Shown: positions 35,854 to 48,214, numbered from the stretch's first letter. The stretch: 64,000 nucleotides of DNA from Cannabis sativa (GCF_029168945.1 NC_083604.1:69704211-69768210); one strand, 5' to 3'. A program made the numbers and translations. Notes: generated by a model not told the origin, from the sequence alone.

Positions 35854-37769
35854 TGTTAATTTTTATGGTACTAAATTAGGTACGCAACAGGAAGAGTTTT
35901 GTATTATCTGATTATCATCGTACCATTTCTCAATGAATCTCCAGATGTGTGTACATTAAATCAAAATAATAAAATAATATGTTTAGAGAGTATACCTCTT
36001 GAAGCCTATCATGGTATCCTCAAAACTTCTCGTATGCTGTATCCCTTAATCTTTCTGCCCTTCCCGTTGGGAAGCTTGCGGTAAACGCCCTTTGGTGGTC
36101 TCTCTTCCAAATAATGAGGAAATTGTAATTGGACTCACACCAGTGTCTTCTAAATCGATCCACCACACACAAGGAATAGTTTGAACTATTAGGATAAAGT
36201 GTATAACCTTTGTTCTTGTTGAGTTCTCAACACATGAGCAAGAATAATTGAGAGAAAAATTAATTTTCTTTTTCTCTCTAAATTTCAAAAATTTAATGTT
36301 CAAAGTGATATTCTGATTTCTCAAATCAGACTTCTATTTATAGTATTTAAATTCCTTTAATTAAATCAATTTAATTGTTTAAATAAATAAATATTTATAA
36401 TCGAATTCAGTTACTGATATTTATGAGGAATCTCTCAACTACTTGAGAGAATAACTCAACAACCTTAAAATATCTATAATGACTTTTTAAATTAGATTTT
36501 TACCTAATTGAACTAATTAAATAATTAATTAATCCAAAAGAAAAACTCCATGGGGATAGGAACAAGCTGTAGGTGTCTACCTTTGTCTTTCGGACAAGGT
36601 TGGTGTCTTTTGTCCTGATAACTTTTGTCTTTTCCCTAGTTAATTAATTTGAAAAAATTATTTATTTATTACAAAAATAAATGATTACTATTTTTCTAAT
36701 TCAAAATAGATTTTTTCGAATATCTTTATACAACACTTTATCCCTACCCTTGACAGTGTTTCAAGGTGGCGATTTGAGGATCATGGACCTATAATTCTGT
36801 GCTCTAATAAACTAAATTATTTATTGAGTCTCATTAACCAAATAATCTCTTATTTATTAATTCCATGATTACTCCACTATAAATATGGAATTGAACTCTT
36901 AGTAATTATAGAATTATATTACTGAGTTTAACTGCAATGTCCATTGATATAATCAATTCTAATGATTAGCCCGCCATGTGTTGGTTCGTAATTAGTTTTG
37001 GTCAAATTATCATTTTACCTTTCTATTTACTTTTATATCCTTTAGTACCATTAATTCACTAGTAAAAGTATAATTCAAGATCCCATCTGAATTTATGCAC
37101 AACCTTTAAGTTCCATAATTAACACTTAAAGGGAACCATTATTCGATCTATTAGGAAATTCAAAATTCCATAATTGTACATCATGTTGTCAACTATCCAT
37201 ATTATTAGATTCCTAAAACAAAAGTTGTAAGAATCATCTTCTCTGAAAAGCTTTAATGAGTGAATCAAAGAAACTAATAACATGAATAGGAGTTTATGAT
37301 AACTCGGGATTTAGGTCGATCTACTATTGAACATTATTATAATATGAATTAGGTCTTTATGATAAACAACATGTTATTAAAGGCAGCTTATTCATATCGG
37401 TACTTGTCATATATAATCTCTATTATATACAGTATATTCACTTTGATGTCAACTACATTCGTAATCCAAACCAAGATTATACCTACACCGTAGAATGGAT
37501 ATTAGTGAACCGTACTAGGAACCATTGATTAAAGATTTTATAACTTTAATATGTTGTTGAATGTTTTATTCACAGCTAGGTGGTCTTAGCTCTCTGTATA
37601 GCTACAAGCCACAACCTCATATATGAATAAGGAATTTTTTGATATTTAATATAAATTATTAAATAATAAATATTAATAGCTTAACATTCACACATATATC
37701 AAATGTTTAATTCTTTATTTAATAGTCAAAAAATGTCTTCACATGCTTTTTAGGGCATAAACCCTAACA
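35854..37769 (-). repeat. 3' LTR of a minus-strand Copia element
   Basis: In sense it starts TGTTAGGGTTTATGCCC at 37769 and I place its end at AATTAACA (35854), giving TGTTA...TAACA and 1916 bp. Directly before its start on the minus strand lies the purine-rich gggcgagtaggagat. Its beginning resembles the 3041-4919 LTR. The partner LTR is missing, so the 35854 border is less sure than 37769. Confidence 0.65.
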
Positions 37770-37775
37770 ATCTCC

Positions 37776-38135
37776 TACTCGCCCTAAAAGTATATTGGGC
37801 ATCTCCTTTAGTCCCATGTTAGCAATATGACCCATAAAAGATTTTGCTGGTAGCGTCTTTGTGAATGGATCTGCGAGGTTATGTTCAGAATTGATCTTCA
37901 AGACTGCCACATCACCTCTCTCTACTATATTCCTTAGTAGATGGTACTTTCTCTTAATGTGCTTGCCTCTCTTGTGGCTCTTTGGTTCCTCTGAGTAGGC
38001 CACCGCTCCACTGTTGTCACAGTAGAGCACCAGTGGTTTTTCTACTTCTGGAACTACTCCCAGAACTGTGTAGAATTTCTTCAACCAAACTGCTTCCTTA
38101 GCTGCTTCACAAGCTGCTATATATTTAGGTTCCAT
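37776..38135 (-). pseudogene. Copia RNase H domain, C-terminal end of pol
   Basis: The sequence reads EPKYIAACEAAKEAVWLKKF, LYCDNSGAVAYS and KHIKRKYHLLRNIVERGDV, then NLADPFTKTLPAKSF. These are the Copia RNase H landmarks with the catalytic Glu and Asp region and the final TKTLP motif. The last codons lie beside the 3' LTR. The upstream joint to RT at 38140-38490 is frame-broken. Confidence 0.88.
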
Positions 38136-38489
38136 GGTTGAATCTGTAATACTGGTTTGCTTAATTCTTCTCTAGACTACAACTCCTCCACCAAGAGTAA
38201 ATACTAACCTAAATGTTGACTTTCGACTATCTTTGTCTAATTGAAAATCAAAAGCAGTATATCAAGTAGGACTTAACTCTCTATCGAAATATATAAGCAT
38301 GAGATCTCTTATTCTCCAAAGATACTTGAGAATGTGCTTTACAACTATCTAGTGTTCCAAATATGTATTAGATTGATAACAACTAACAATCCCTACAACA
38401 TAGCATATGTTAAGCCTTGTACACAACATTGGATACATCAAGCTTCCAACTTCTGATGCATAAGGGTACTTTCTCATGTCCTCTTCCTC

Positions 38490-39422
38490 TTAAAGAGTCT
38501 TTAGACATTGATCCTCACATAGAGTAATCCCATGTCTATACGGTAGTTGTCCTTTCTTGGAATTCTCCATTGAGAATCTTTCTAACATCATATCAATATA
38601 AGTTGCTTGAGAAAGTGCTAATGTTCTCCGCTTTCTATCTCTATAGATTTTGATCCCCAAAACATAGCTTGCTTCTCTCAAATCTTTCATTTGGAATTTT
38701 TCAGCTAACCACTTCTTTACATCTAATAACCTTTCTATATTATTTCCAATAAGTAGAATGTCATCAACATAAAGAACTAGGAATACCACTACATTACCCT
38801 TAATGTATATGTATACACAGGCTTCTTCTTCATTTTGTTTGAAGCCATACTCTTTAATAGCCTTATTAAAGTTGATATTCCAAGATCTAGAGTTGCTTCA
38901 ATCCATAAATAGATTTAAGCAACTTGCACACCTTTTGATCTTTCCTTGGTAACACATACCCTTCTGGTTGTTCCATATGAATGACTTCATCAAGATCCCA
39001 TTTGGAAAAGTTGTCTTGACGTCCACTTTCCATATCTCATATTTATATGCCGCAGTTATGGAAAGAAGAATGCATATGTATTTAAGCATAACCACATGAG
39101 AGAAAGTTTCTTCATAGTCAACGCCTTCTCGTTGTGTGTAGCCTTTGGCCACAAGCCTATCTTTAAAGGTTTCTACCTTCCCTTTAACATTTTTCTTCTT
39201 CTTGAAAATACACTTACACCCTATGGGTGTAATATCCTCAGTTGGAGTTTCATATACCCAGACTTTGTTGGTGCACATAGAATCCAATTCTGAATCCATG
39301 GCATTATTCCACTTGTCTGAGTCAGGGTCATCCATTGCTTCTTTGTAAGTCAATGGATTTTCCTTGTCTATGTTAGAGACAAGAACATGTGCTTCATGTT
39401 CATAGCAAATAGGTTGTCTCAC
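38490..39422 (-). pseudogene. Copia reverse transcriptase, frame-broken
   Basis: The first part (39422 down to 38898) gives NPLTYKEAMDDPDSDKW, NKVWVYETP, GCKCIFKKK and LVAKGYTQREGVDYEETFS, then WKVDVKTTFPNG with one probable Ala-to-Thr change in the usual VDVKTAFLNG. After a frameshift, LYVDDILLIGN gives the catalytic YVDD, followed by LGIKIYRDR and LSQATYIDMMLERF. Stops and shifts make it non-functional. Confidence 0.9.
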
Positions 39423-39488
39423 AATCCTCCCACTACGACGATGTACTTGAGTTTCCTTTACAGGAACTGTGGTAACTTCTGTTGGTCG

Positions 39489-42178
39489 TTAAACTAATGG
39501 TGCTGAGATTGTTAGTTCAAAAATCTCGTTTATGATTTCCTTGATAACCACTTGACTATGTGGCTTATGACTTTTCATATAGTCATGTTCAAGAAAAGTA
39601 GTATATGTTGACACAAATATTTTATTATCTCGATAAAAGTGACAAAAGTATTCATAACCTCCTTGAGCTTGAACATTAATAGGTCCGCCCACATCAATGT
39701 GTATTAGCTCAAGTTGTTCTTTGGCTCTTGTAAAGACCGCTTAGCCTAAATTTGGAAATTAGCAGATAATTAGGGTTTAATTATGAGAATTAGCTATTAA
39801 TTCTAAGTTATTAATTTATGATGATTTATTAGAATTCAGAATGCATTTTATATGTCATATATAGAAATTTCATAATTTTGTATGTTCAGTGCCCGACAAC
39901 ATTGAAACGCGGTGTATGGCTTAGTTGAATCACATCTTAGTATTTTAGTTTAGCGGGGCGATATAGTTAGACATTGAGAATGTCGGGAATGTTTAGGATT
40001 TTAGAATTTCCCAAATTACCCCTTAGTGGCTTTTAGTGATTTTAGTGTTGAAGGGGCAAAATGGTCAATTTGCTAAGATGTATTTTGTCTTTTTGTGTGA
40101 TGTATTAAATCATGTTTTTAATTGATTTCTAAGCTGAATTATTTGGATAAAACCAATGTAATTTCATTATTTTGCAAAACAATAGAAAATCATAAAAACA
40201 AAGTCACATTTTCACTCTCATCTCTCTCTCTTTTCGAACCCACCTTGAACCAGCTAGGGTTCTTGTTTTTTTTTCACCTTCATTTCAGTGTTTCCTTCAG
40301 TTCAAAGTGTAATCCAAGCCAAGGTATAATTTCTAGTAACCTCCTTTTTGTTTTCTTAAATTGTAAGAAAAATGAAATTTTGCATGAGTTGTTGTTTTGG
40401 TTGTTGTTCTTGCTGCTAGTGTTTGTTATTATTTTCTATGGATAAATTATGCTTAGATATGTTGTTTTAGGCTTGTGGTGGTGGCTGATTTAGTGTTTGA
40501 GCAAGCTTTGAGTTTTAGAACTCAAGCTTGGCTCATTAATGGCAAGTTTTGTTCTAGTGCTTGTAGCTGTGTTTTGTTGCTTGGAAAATAATCTTTAGGA
40601 TGCTTAGAACAGGTCTGGAAGGTTTCATGTGGATTGGGGTTGATTTGAATGAGTTATGAATTTTTTGACTCATTCCTGCACTGAACTGGAATTCCGGTTC
40701 AGATGGGCCTGTAGGAACCGGAATTCCGGTTGGCTCTCAGGAAACCCCATAGAACCGGAATTCCGGTTGGGGAACCGGTCTACCGGTTGGGGAACCGGTC
40801 TACCGGTTGGGGCAATTTTGGGAACCCTAGTTTTTCCTATTTTGGGTTGTTTAGGGTTTTGCCATGTTATTTATCGATAGGGAAACTTTTAGTTTCAAGT
40901 TTAAGACCCCGAAAAGTGATTTAGCGTGTCACTCACCTATGTTATGATTGATGTGATTTAGGAGCTTGTAATTCGCCGAGCAGTTGTTCCACTCAGGTTG
41001 GTCGGCACACCTGAATTCAGAATCAAGGTAAGATTAGTATAATGTCATGCATATGTTTATACATGTTTAGCGTACATGTTAGTTGCCGTTAGAATAACAT
41101 ATCAGATATATGTTAGGCAAATCTATAGCCATCAGATTAGCATATCAGGGCAACAGTGAGGGGTACATAGAGTTGCACCGAGATGCCATCAGATATATGC
41201 TAGGCTATCAGATAGTATGATTTAACTGCTACCACATCAGTACGATTAGAGTACTGAGTATAGGCTGGATTCGCGGTTAGCCATACTTTGTCAAGAACGT
41301 TCCTAATTCAGTTAGAGTTATGGTTAGGTGTATGGGCGCCTGATTATAACCCAAGATTTTTAGTATGTTTATTATGTTATGCTTTTCTTATTGAGTTTGT
41401 CAACTCACAGTGCTATTTCTATGTGTAGGTAAGGGCAAGGCTAAAGCTGAGGAGCCGTGAGAGCGAGCGGGTGAAGATTGTACATGTCGGGCGGTTAGGC
41501 CTGGAGCGTACGATCCTCGGAACATCAGGGCTTCTGTTGTTTAGTCGCTAGGCGACAAATCTTTTGTAAATGAATAGTAAACTTTTGTAATTGTATTTTG
41601 TAAACGGGATCCCGAAATTTTATAAGTATAATATGCTATGTTTATTTAAAAGCAAAGTTTTAATTATTCACGTTTTTCCAATAACCTCGTTGATTAGCAA
41701 CGAGCTGCGCAGTACGTTAAAAATCACGCTAACATGCCTATACTAGTTAGGGTGTTACAACTCTATTGCCTTTTGCAGATTAAGGTTTTTTTGCTGTCAT
41801 TCCTTCTAGATAAGATTCACATACCAGAAGAGTTCTAACTTTTAGTTCTCTCAAAGGACCATCCTTTATTAACTGATTTATTCTGTCTAGGCCAATATGG
41901 CCAAAACGTAGATGCCATAGATACGTTTTATCATAATTAGAAATTTTTTGCCTCTTATTTGATTGAGGCAATGCTACTCTAAACAATTCATTATTTAAAA
42001 TTAATTGATCTCTTGGCTTAAGTACATAATTTTTTGTTACTTTATTTTGAAGAATAAATAGGCGTACCATTTTTGAAAATAATAATCTCATTATTAATAA
42101 AAACAATATTGAAAAATTATTCATGCAAAAGAGATAAAGAAATAATATTCTTGATACATTCAGGAATAATATAAACAT
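39489..42178 (-). pseudogene. Copia integrase, split by the solo LTR
   Basis: From 42060 down: YLWHLRFGHIGLDRINQLI (GAG-pre-integrase, with the HHCC-type region), then LLVCESYLEGMTAKKPQ. Across the solo LTR it continues at 39728 with a match to the HIDVCGPINVQA segment (here VGGPINVQAQGGYEYF). The DDE core then runs into stops after about 40 residues, and most of the core is missing or unreadable. Confidence 0.8.
39729..41759 (+). mobile_element. Tekay-type solo LTR inserted in the Copia integrase
   Basis: It runs TGTAAAGACC to GGTGTTACA, 2031 bp, and aligns along its length with the sense strand of the Tekay LTRs. The flanks GCTCT (39724-39728) and ACTCT (41760-41764) match at four of five. 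It carries AACCGGAATTCCGGTT and AACCGGTCTACCGGTT palindromes at 40685-40820. Its opposite orientation to the 23047-32411 element shows an independent insertion. No coding content. Confidence 0.88.
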
Positions 42179-42199
42179 TGTTCAATAAAAAAAATTATT

Positions 42200-42565
42200 A
42201 TCAAATTTTAAACGGACTCTGCCAACACCCTTGGTAGACACTTGTGCTCCATTACCCACGTACATAGTCACCTCCCCAATGGCCAGTTTCCTTGACAAAT
42301 CAAGTATTTACATTGAAAAAGAAATATTATAAGTGACTCCAAGGATTTATCATCTTTCACTAAGTTAGCTTCAAAAACAAATAAATCATATTTACATTTC
42401 TTAAGCTTTGAGAGATACTTTTTATAGTTTTTCTTCCAGTGTCCCATTACGCCACAATGGAAACACTTGCCTTTACCTTTCTTGTCCTGGACTTGGGGCT
42501 GGCTTTGTTCTTCTTGGCCTTGGGGTGACTTTTTGTTTTTGGGCTTGCCACTGATGTTGTCCTTA
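42200..42565 (-). pseudogene. Copia gag zinc knuckle and protease remnant
   Basis: The minus strand at about 42490-42420 reads GKGKCFHCGVMGHWKKN, a CCHC zinc knuckle whose last Cys is replaced (codon tat). Downstream at about 42280-42200 is EVTMYVGNGAQVSTKGVG, the region after the Copia protease active site. Stops and frame changes lie between them. Confidence 0.7.
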
Positions 42566-43440
42566 CTATTCTAGGAGAGTGTGTCAGTTAGAAATCAAAC
42601 CTATAGATAATTGTGGCCCTTTCCTCTGCAGAGGCTGAGTATATGACTGCAATCGAAGCCATCAAGGAGGTATTATAGCGAAAGGGTTAGACCAGCGAGT
42701 TAGGGTTCAATTCAGAAGATATAACTATCTATTGTGATAATCAAAATGCTTTGCATCTCATGAAAAAATCTATATTTCATGAAAGGTCAAAGCACATTAA
42801 TATCAAACTAAATTCCATCTGAGATATAGCGCTCCCAAAACAAGTTCAAGTAAAGAAAATATGCACCCATGATAACCTTGCAGACATGTTCACAAAGTGT
42901 GTCCGTAGAGACAAGCTTGATCAATGCCTAAATCTATTGAGCATTCTATATTGTTGAGTCTTGAGTCATTGCATCACTGGTTTACTGATCTAATTTAGGT
43001 GGATATGTTGAGAATTAGCTCACTAAACAAGCCACTATAAAAATGCTACAACATCGGTTCAGCACATTTATCTATTTTTTGTATTCGATCGGTAGTTAAG
43101 TTAGTTGGCTTCTTTTTTTCTGTCCCACTATCTCAACTACCAATACCTATAAATAAACATAACAGCCTACACTCAAGTAACTTTAGCATGTAGAAGATCT
43201 ATCTACTGTCCAAATTTCTCTTTTTCTTTCTCTCTCGAATTGTACCATGTTTTAGAGATTTAGTGTGTGAAGGAGGGTTTTAAAGGGTTTTTGGTATTTT
43301 TGATCCACACTTTTCAATGTGAGAAACTATTGTAACTGGTATTGTACACCATTGATGAGTGTAATTGAGTTTAAAACTCTAGCTGTAATGTGATGAAAGT
43401 CAATAAAAAAAAAGACATTCTTTTGCTGCCATTGATTTCG
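42566..43440 (+). mobile_element. 3' end of a second Copia element, plus strand
   Basis: Plus-strand reading gives VALSSAEAEYMTAIEAIKEVL, then in shifted frames the CDNQNALHLMKKS- and HERSKHI-like parts, and ADMFTKCVRRDKLDQCLNLLSI-like text, a Copia RNase H with several stops (TGG to TAG and CAG to TAG changes). The polypurine-like aggtggata at 42998-43005 precedes an LTR starting TGTTGAG at 43006. A TATA-like cctataaataa lies at 43147. The LTR end is not certain. Confidence 0.7.
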
Positions 43441-44511
43441 AGGTAAGTTTTAAATTCTTTGTCTATTTTTCTGGTTTAAGTTTTAATTCCAATTTTTATT
43501 TTTAGATGTTTGATTCATATGAGTTGTTATTGATCATAATAATAACATTAATGTGAATTAAATTCACATCAATTATAAGAAAGCCCATACTCTCTTAATT
43601 ATCATAAAATAATGAGTTACATTACCAAAAAAAATACTATACTAAATCGTAAATATGATTAAAATTAGAGCATTATTATAGGTACCAATGGTGTCTAGCA
43701 CCACCTAAGGGTATCACTTTGTAGATAATTAGTAATATTTCATAATAGTTATTAATTTAAATAATGTGAGACTTGATACTTAATTAAATTAATAAGAATA
43801 TAACACTTTTAGTTAGTGTTAGACACTACTAAGATGGCAGGCAGGCCTATATGTCTTGGTTTCAATAAGACTCCTTATGAGCGTTGTTTCTTTATACTAT
43901 TATCTAAAAATAATTAAGTTATTAATGAGTGGACGAAACAAAGAAATAACTCCTCACGTGCAAAATTATAAAGGATTCCCTTTAAGATCAAACAATTCCA
44001 TCGGATTTGATTATGATTGTATGTGTGATAGCATCTACTATACCAGGAATATCAATGAACCCGATTATTGAAATTTCTCAGGATACCCTTTTTTAGCTTC
44101 TAAAACCTATTTCTTAGTTCAAGATCCCTCTTACTAATTAGAATTACATTTTAGCTTTTCTCATGAAATTAGCATTAAGCTTGCCAAAAAAAATAAATAA
44201 TATAATGTATTTTACATAACAAAATAACAGAACATAATTTTAAAATTTTAAAATAAAAATATAATTTTAAAGTTAACTAAATAACTAACCAAAATATGTA
44301 ATAAGATAAAATGTTCTTGAAATATTTTTTTTAAGAAATTACTCTTATTATTGGATTTTAACAGTTCTTATGATAAATATGGCACACTTAAGTTTGACTA
44401 ATTTATATGGTATTTTTTTTTTATTTTTAGGTCTTTATATAGTATTTGATATGCCATATATATCTACATTAGGTTTTTAAATCCCATATTTAATGTTTTT
44501 ATTTATTTAAG
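43441..44511. other. AT-rich intergenic DNA, no gene seen
   Basis: A segment at 43670-43840 (gagcattattataggtacca to gtgttagacactac) could be a MITE, since ggtgtctagcacc and gtgttagacac are partly inverse, but the ends are not clear. Nothing else stands out. Confidence 0.4.
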
Positions 44512-44524
44512 TAGTTTTATTTGT

Positions 44525-45614
44525 CACTGATACTGGAAAAATCGTCGGAGTTTGCTGTCGGTGCTGAAAAAATTACCGGAGTAGCGGTCGGTGCTGAAAA
44601 AGTGGTCAGAGTTGTTGCCATTGCTGGAAAATTCATCGAAATTGGCATTATTGCCGAAAAAATCACTGAAAAAAAACCAACAAACTGATTCTTGGAGAAG
44701 AAACCGGTTATTGATGAAAAAACCGACTTTCTTGATGAAGAAACCACTTTCTTGGTGATTTTTCCTGTGACAATGCCAATTCTGATGACTTTTCTAACAC
44801 TGGCAGCTACTTCGACGACTTTTCCGGCACCAACAGCAAACTTCAGAAAAGTCATCGAAATTAGCATAGTCATCAGAAAAATTACCAAAAACCTGGTTTC
44901 TTGGTGATTTTTTTATGATTTTTCTGATGACTTTTTTGGCATTGGCAGCAACTCTGACGACTTTTCCGACAACGACAGCTACTTCGATGACTTTTTCAGT
45001 ACCGACAGCAAACTCCGAGAAATTCGTCGGAATTGGCATTGTCGCCGAAAAAATTACCGAAAAAATCACCAAGAAATTGGTTTCTTCATCAAGGAACCAG
45101 TTTCTTGGTGATTTATTTTGTGATTTTTCATAATCTTTATTATTGTTGTGTGACGAAACTAATTCCTTGATGAAGAAACCACTTTCTTGGTGAAGAAACC
45201 GGTTTCTTGATGAAGAAACCACTTTCTTGGTATTTTTTTTTTGTGATTTTGCTAGCGACAATGCCAATTCTGACGACTTTTTTTACGCCAGCAGTAACTA
45301 CGACAAATTTTTTGACACCGCCAGCTACTCCGACACCAATAACAAACTCTAGAATAGTCGTCGGAATTGGTATGATCGTCGGTAAAATCACCAAAAAAAT
45401 CATCAAGAAACTGATTTCTTCATCAACAAACCAATTTCTTGGTAATTTTTCATGTGATTTCTTCAGTGACAATGCTAATTCTGACAATTTTTCTAGTGCC
45501 AGCGGTAACTCCGACGACTTTTTCGGCACCGACAGCTACTCCGATGACTTTTTCAATGCCGGCAGCAAACTCCGGTGACTTTTCCGGCACGAGTGAAAAC
45601 TCCGGCGATCACTG
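44525..45614. mobile_element. Foldback element of alternating inverted blocks
   Basis: A 1090-bp element flanked by TAGTTTTATTTGT (44512-44524) and TAGTTTCATTTGT (45615-45627), 12 of 13 identical. It starts CACTGAT and ends ATCACTG. The first about 150 bp (ctggaaaaatcgtcggagt..) are inverse to the last about 150 bp (..actccggtgacttttccgg). Between them the same block recurs in alternating orientation: forward blocks near 44765-44846, 44923-45020, 45241-45355 and 45460-45614, reverse blocks near 44525-44680, 44847-44890, 45021-45090 and 45356-45400. Spacers are rich in gaaaccggtttc-like palindromes. Short ORFs on both strands are by-products. The superfamily is unknown; a Mutator-like foldback is possible. 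Confidence 0.7.
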
Positions 45615-45627
45615 TAGTTTCATTTGT

Positions 45628-45864
45628 TTTATTTTATTTTTTAAATAAATATAAAGGAAATTTTAATATTTTTGTATAATAATTCAATTAAATTTTTATT
45701 TTTTATGAATTTTAAATTCAAATTCTTTTCTTAATGTTTTATAAAGTTTTTTTAACCATATTTTTAGTTTGATTGGTTAAATAATGTCATATTTAGTGAC
45801 ATTTACTTTTTATACCATATTTATCATAACCTTAATAATTTTTTCCATATTATTGAAAATAACC

Positions 45865-45895
<31 letters not shown>

Positions 45896-47002
45896 ATGTA
45901 ACTTAACCGAAAAGGTTGCTTTTTCTAAAATCCATGAAAATTGAAAACTTTCAAGAAGGGAGTTTCCATTTATTTTCTTACCTTCGATAAGAATTATTTT
46001 AAAATTCTCTATTTTTATTGAGGTGGCACTGATATTTTTATAAATAAATTTGTTAAAAGCATTTTTGTTATTAAAAGTTAAATAAGGTATAGAATTGAAA
46101 AACTTCCTAAATAGTAAATACATACGGTTAGTGGGAGAAGCTAGTTTCACTTGGCCCAATTGTTTTAGTTTGACATTTGAGTCTATCATGGCCTTTTTTG
46201 ATCACTAGCTTTTGGGCCTATAGGCTTAGCCCAGTAGCATTTGGGAATGATTGCGTGAGTCCATTTTATAGGTTGAAAGTGGACTTTTTGTTTTTTTATT
46301 TGAGTACAAGTTGAAAGTGAACTTTAGATAGCAATAATTACACTACATACTGAAATTTTTAACTTTTTTACTTTTACACTGTGAGGCGAATTTTTTTTTT
46401 TTTCAAAAATATTGTGTATTGTATTAAGTTTTCACTGTTGTTCTACGGTTATTTTTTAGTTGTTCCACTGTTATTTCTAGTTGTTCTGTTTTGTGTTATA
46501 CTATTGTTTTATAACAGTATTTTTGAAAAGAAATTCTGTATGATAGTATTTTTGTAAAAGTTAACCCAAATTCTAGTATTTTTTTTTTGTAAGTTTTCCC
46601 TTTACATATATATATATTATATATACAATTTAAAATAAAATTAAATATTTTTTTTTTATATATACAATTTTTTTTTCTTCCTTTGAATTTGTTATTTGAT
46701 ATTTTATTTATTTAATGTATTGTTAGAGACATAAAATAACTATAATTTGTTTTATTTTATTGCTTGTTATGTGATTTTTTTTTTTTTTTAAAAATATTGA
46801 ATAATTTAATAATAAAAAGTAACCAATCCAAAGTAACCGATCCAATCCGCACTTTTGCGGATTGGATTGGATTGGATTTGAGCTATTGTGCGGATTGGAT
46901 TGGATCCAAAAAATGAAATCCGCACTTAGTGCGGATTGGATGTTGTTTGACTAAAAAAGTGCGGATTGGATCGGATGAACAGCCCTATATATATATATAT
47001 AT
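45628..47002. other. Intergenic DNA with possible hAT end
   Basis: An (ATT)n run lies at about 45868-45895. 46340-46560 is a diverged copy, in reverse, of 22290-22440. At 46845-46985 the motif gcggattggatt occurs about five times in both orientations, ending gatgaacagccct, which looks like the subterminal repeats and end (AGGGCTGTTCATC on the other strand) of a hAT element. I could not find the matching left end. (TA)n follows at 46986-47002. Confidence 0.45.
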
Positions 47003-48161
47003 GGGTATGCTCTTAATGGGTATTACCCATGTATGGGTATTTTATTCTTGACCATTAGATCAAATATCTAATGGTCGATATTTATAATCATTAATTAAAT
47101 ATTAAAAAACTAATATTTCCTATTTTGTTATTCTCTATATTCCTAAAATAGATAAAACTATTAATAGAAATAAAAAATTCATAAATAGAATTGTTATTTA
47201 AAAAATAAAACACACTAAAAAAATTAACAAATTATTTTGTTTAATAAAAATCATTTTAAAGATTTAAAAAGAAAAAAAAATGTATATTTATCTTTTTATA
47301 AAATTTCTTCATACTAGAATTCTAAATTGCATTACTGAAAATAAAAAAATAATAATTTTAAGCTTTAAACTGTAATACACATAAAATGTATAAGATTTTT
47401 TTTTTTAAAACCTAAAATCTTTAATTTTATAATAATTAACAATTATTTATATGTTTTTATTTTTTTTTTAAAATACTTGAGCTTACCAAATCTATAAGAA
47501 CAAAACCAATGAAGAAAATTTTAACAAAAAAAAAAAAAATGAAGGAAGAAAAAAGTGTCATAAACATTATTGAATAATGGCAATTGCCAACATAAGAATT
47601 TCAGCACAAAAAATTATATTTGACCCCTAGACAAGATTATCATCTTCCAATCCTAAAAATATAAATAATGAACAACACCTGATTGGTTATTCTAGGAGAA
47701 TGATTCATGGTAATATCAAAAAAATCATTAGATGGTAATAATATTTTTCTAACAATGATAGCCTAAGTAAGAACTAAGAAGTATTGTAGCGTTTTATTTT
47801 TGAAAATATGAATAATATTAAGACAATTGGATTCCACAATCAAGCTCCTATTCTTCTAATAAAAAAAACACATTAAGATACATGTAAATGATTTTTAGTT
47901 TTACAATAATAAATTATTAGTAAACTCATAATTTCATAAAATAATAAAGTAGTAATTTTAATTAATTTTTAAAAATAATTTATAATTTTTTTTTCAAATT
48001 ATTAGTTGTAATTATTATTTCTAATTTTATAAAAAATAAATATAATTTTTTTTAAAAAAAAATAATTTTTAGAAACTTGCCATAAAAAGGTTATTAGATT
48101 ATTACCTTATTAATTTTTTTTTAGTTCCCATCAATGGGTATTACCCATTAAAAAGTGTTCC
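47003..48161. mobile_element. Mutator-like MITE inserted in a TA repeat
   Basis: The left end gggtatgctcttaatgggta and the complement of the right end, ggaacactttttaatgggta, share ctTTAATGGGTATTACCCAT. Both flanks are (TA)n, so the duplication cannot be measured but is consistent with 9-10 bp. The element is 1159 bp, AT-rich and without a transposase. A second hairpin, ACCATTAGAT..ATCTAATGGT, lies near 47048-47072. Confidence 0.65.
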
Positions 48162-48214
48162 ATATATATATATATATATATACTTGTAGAACAAATAATA
48201 ATATGAGTAAAAAG

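Larger units (their letters stand above)
37770..42565 (-). mobile_element. Copia retrotransposon body, degenerate, interrupted
   Basis: Read on the minus strand from 42565 down it holds gag zinc knuckle and protease remnants, GAG-pre-integrase and integrase fragments, reverse transcriptase and RNase H, the Copia order. A Tekay-type solo LTR (39729-41759) splits the integrase. The gag start and 5' LTR are absent; near 42565 the sequence passes into a plus-strand Copia fragment. Confidence 0.85.

Noticed and set aside
44517..45648. Several ORFs of 70-157 codons on both strands in the foldback element
   Set aside because: The same repeated block is read in different frames and strands; composition follows the repeat, not a protein family.
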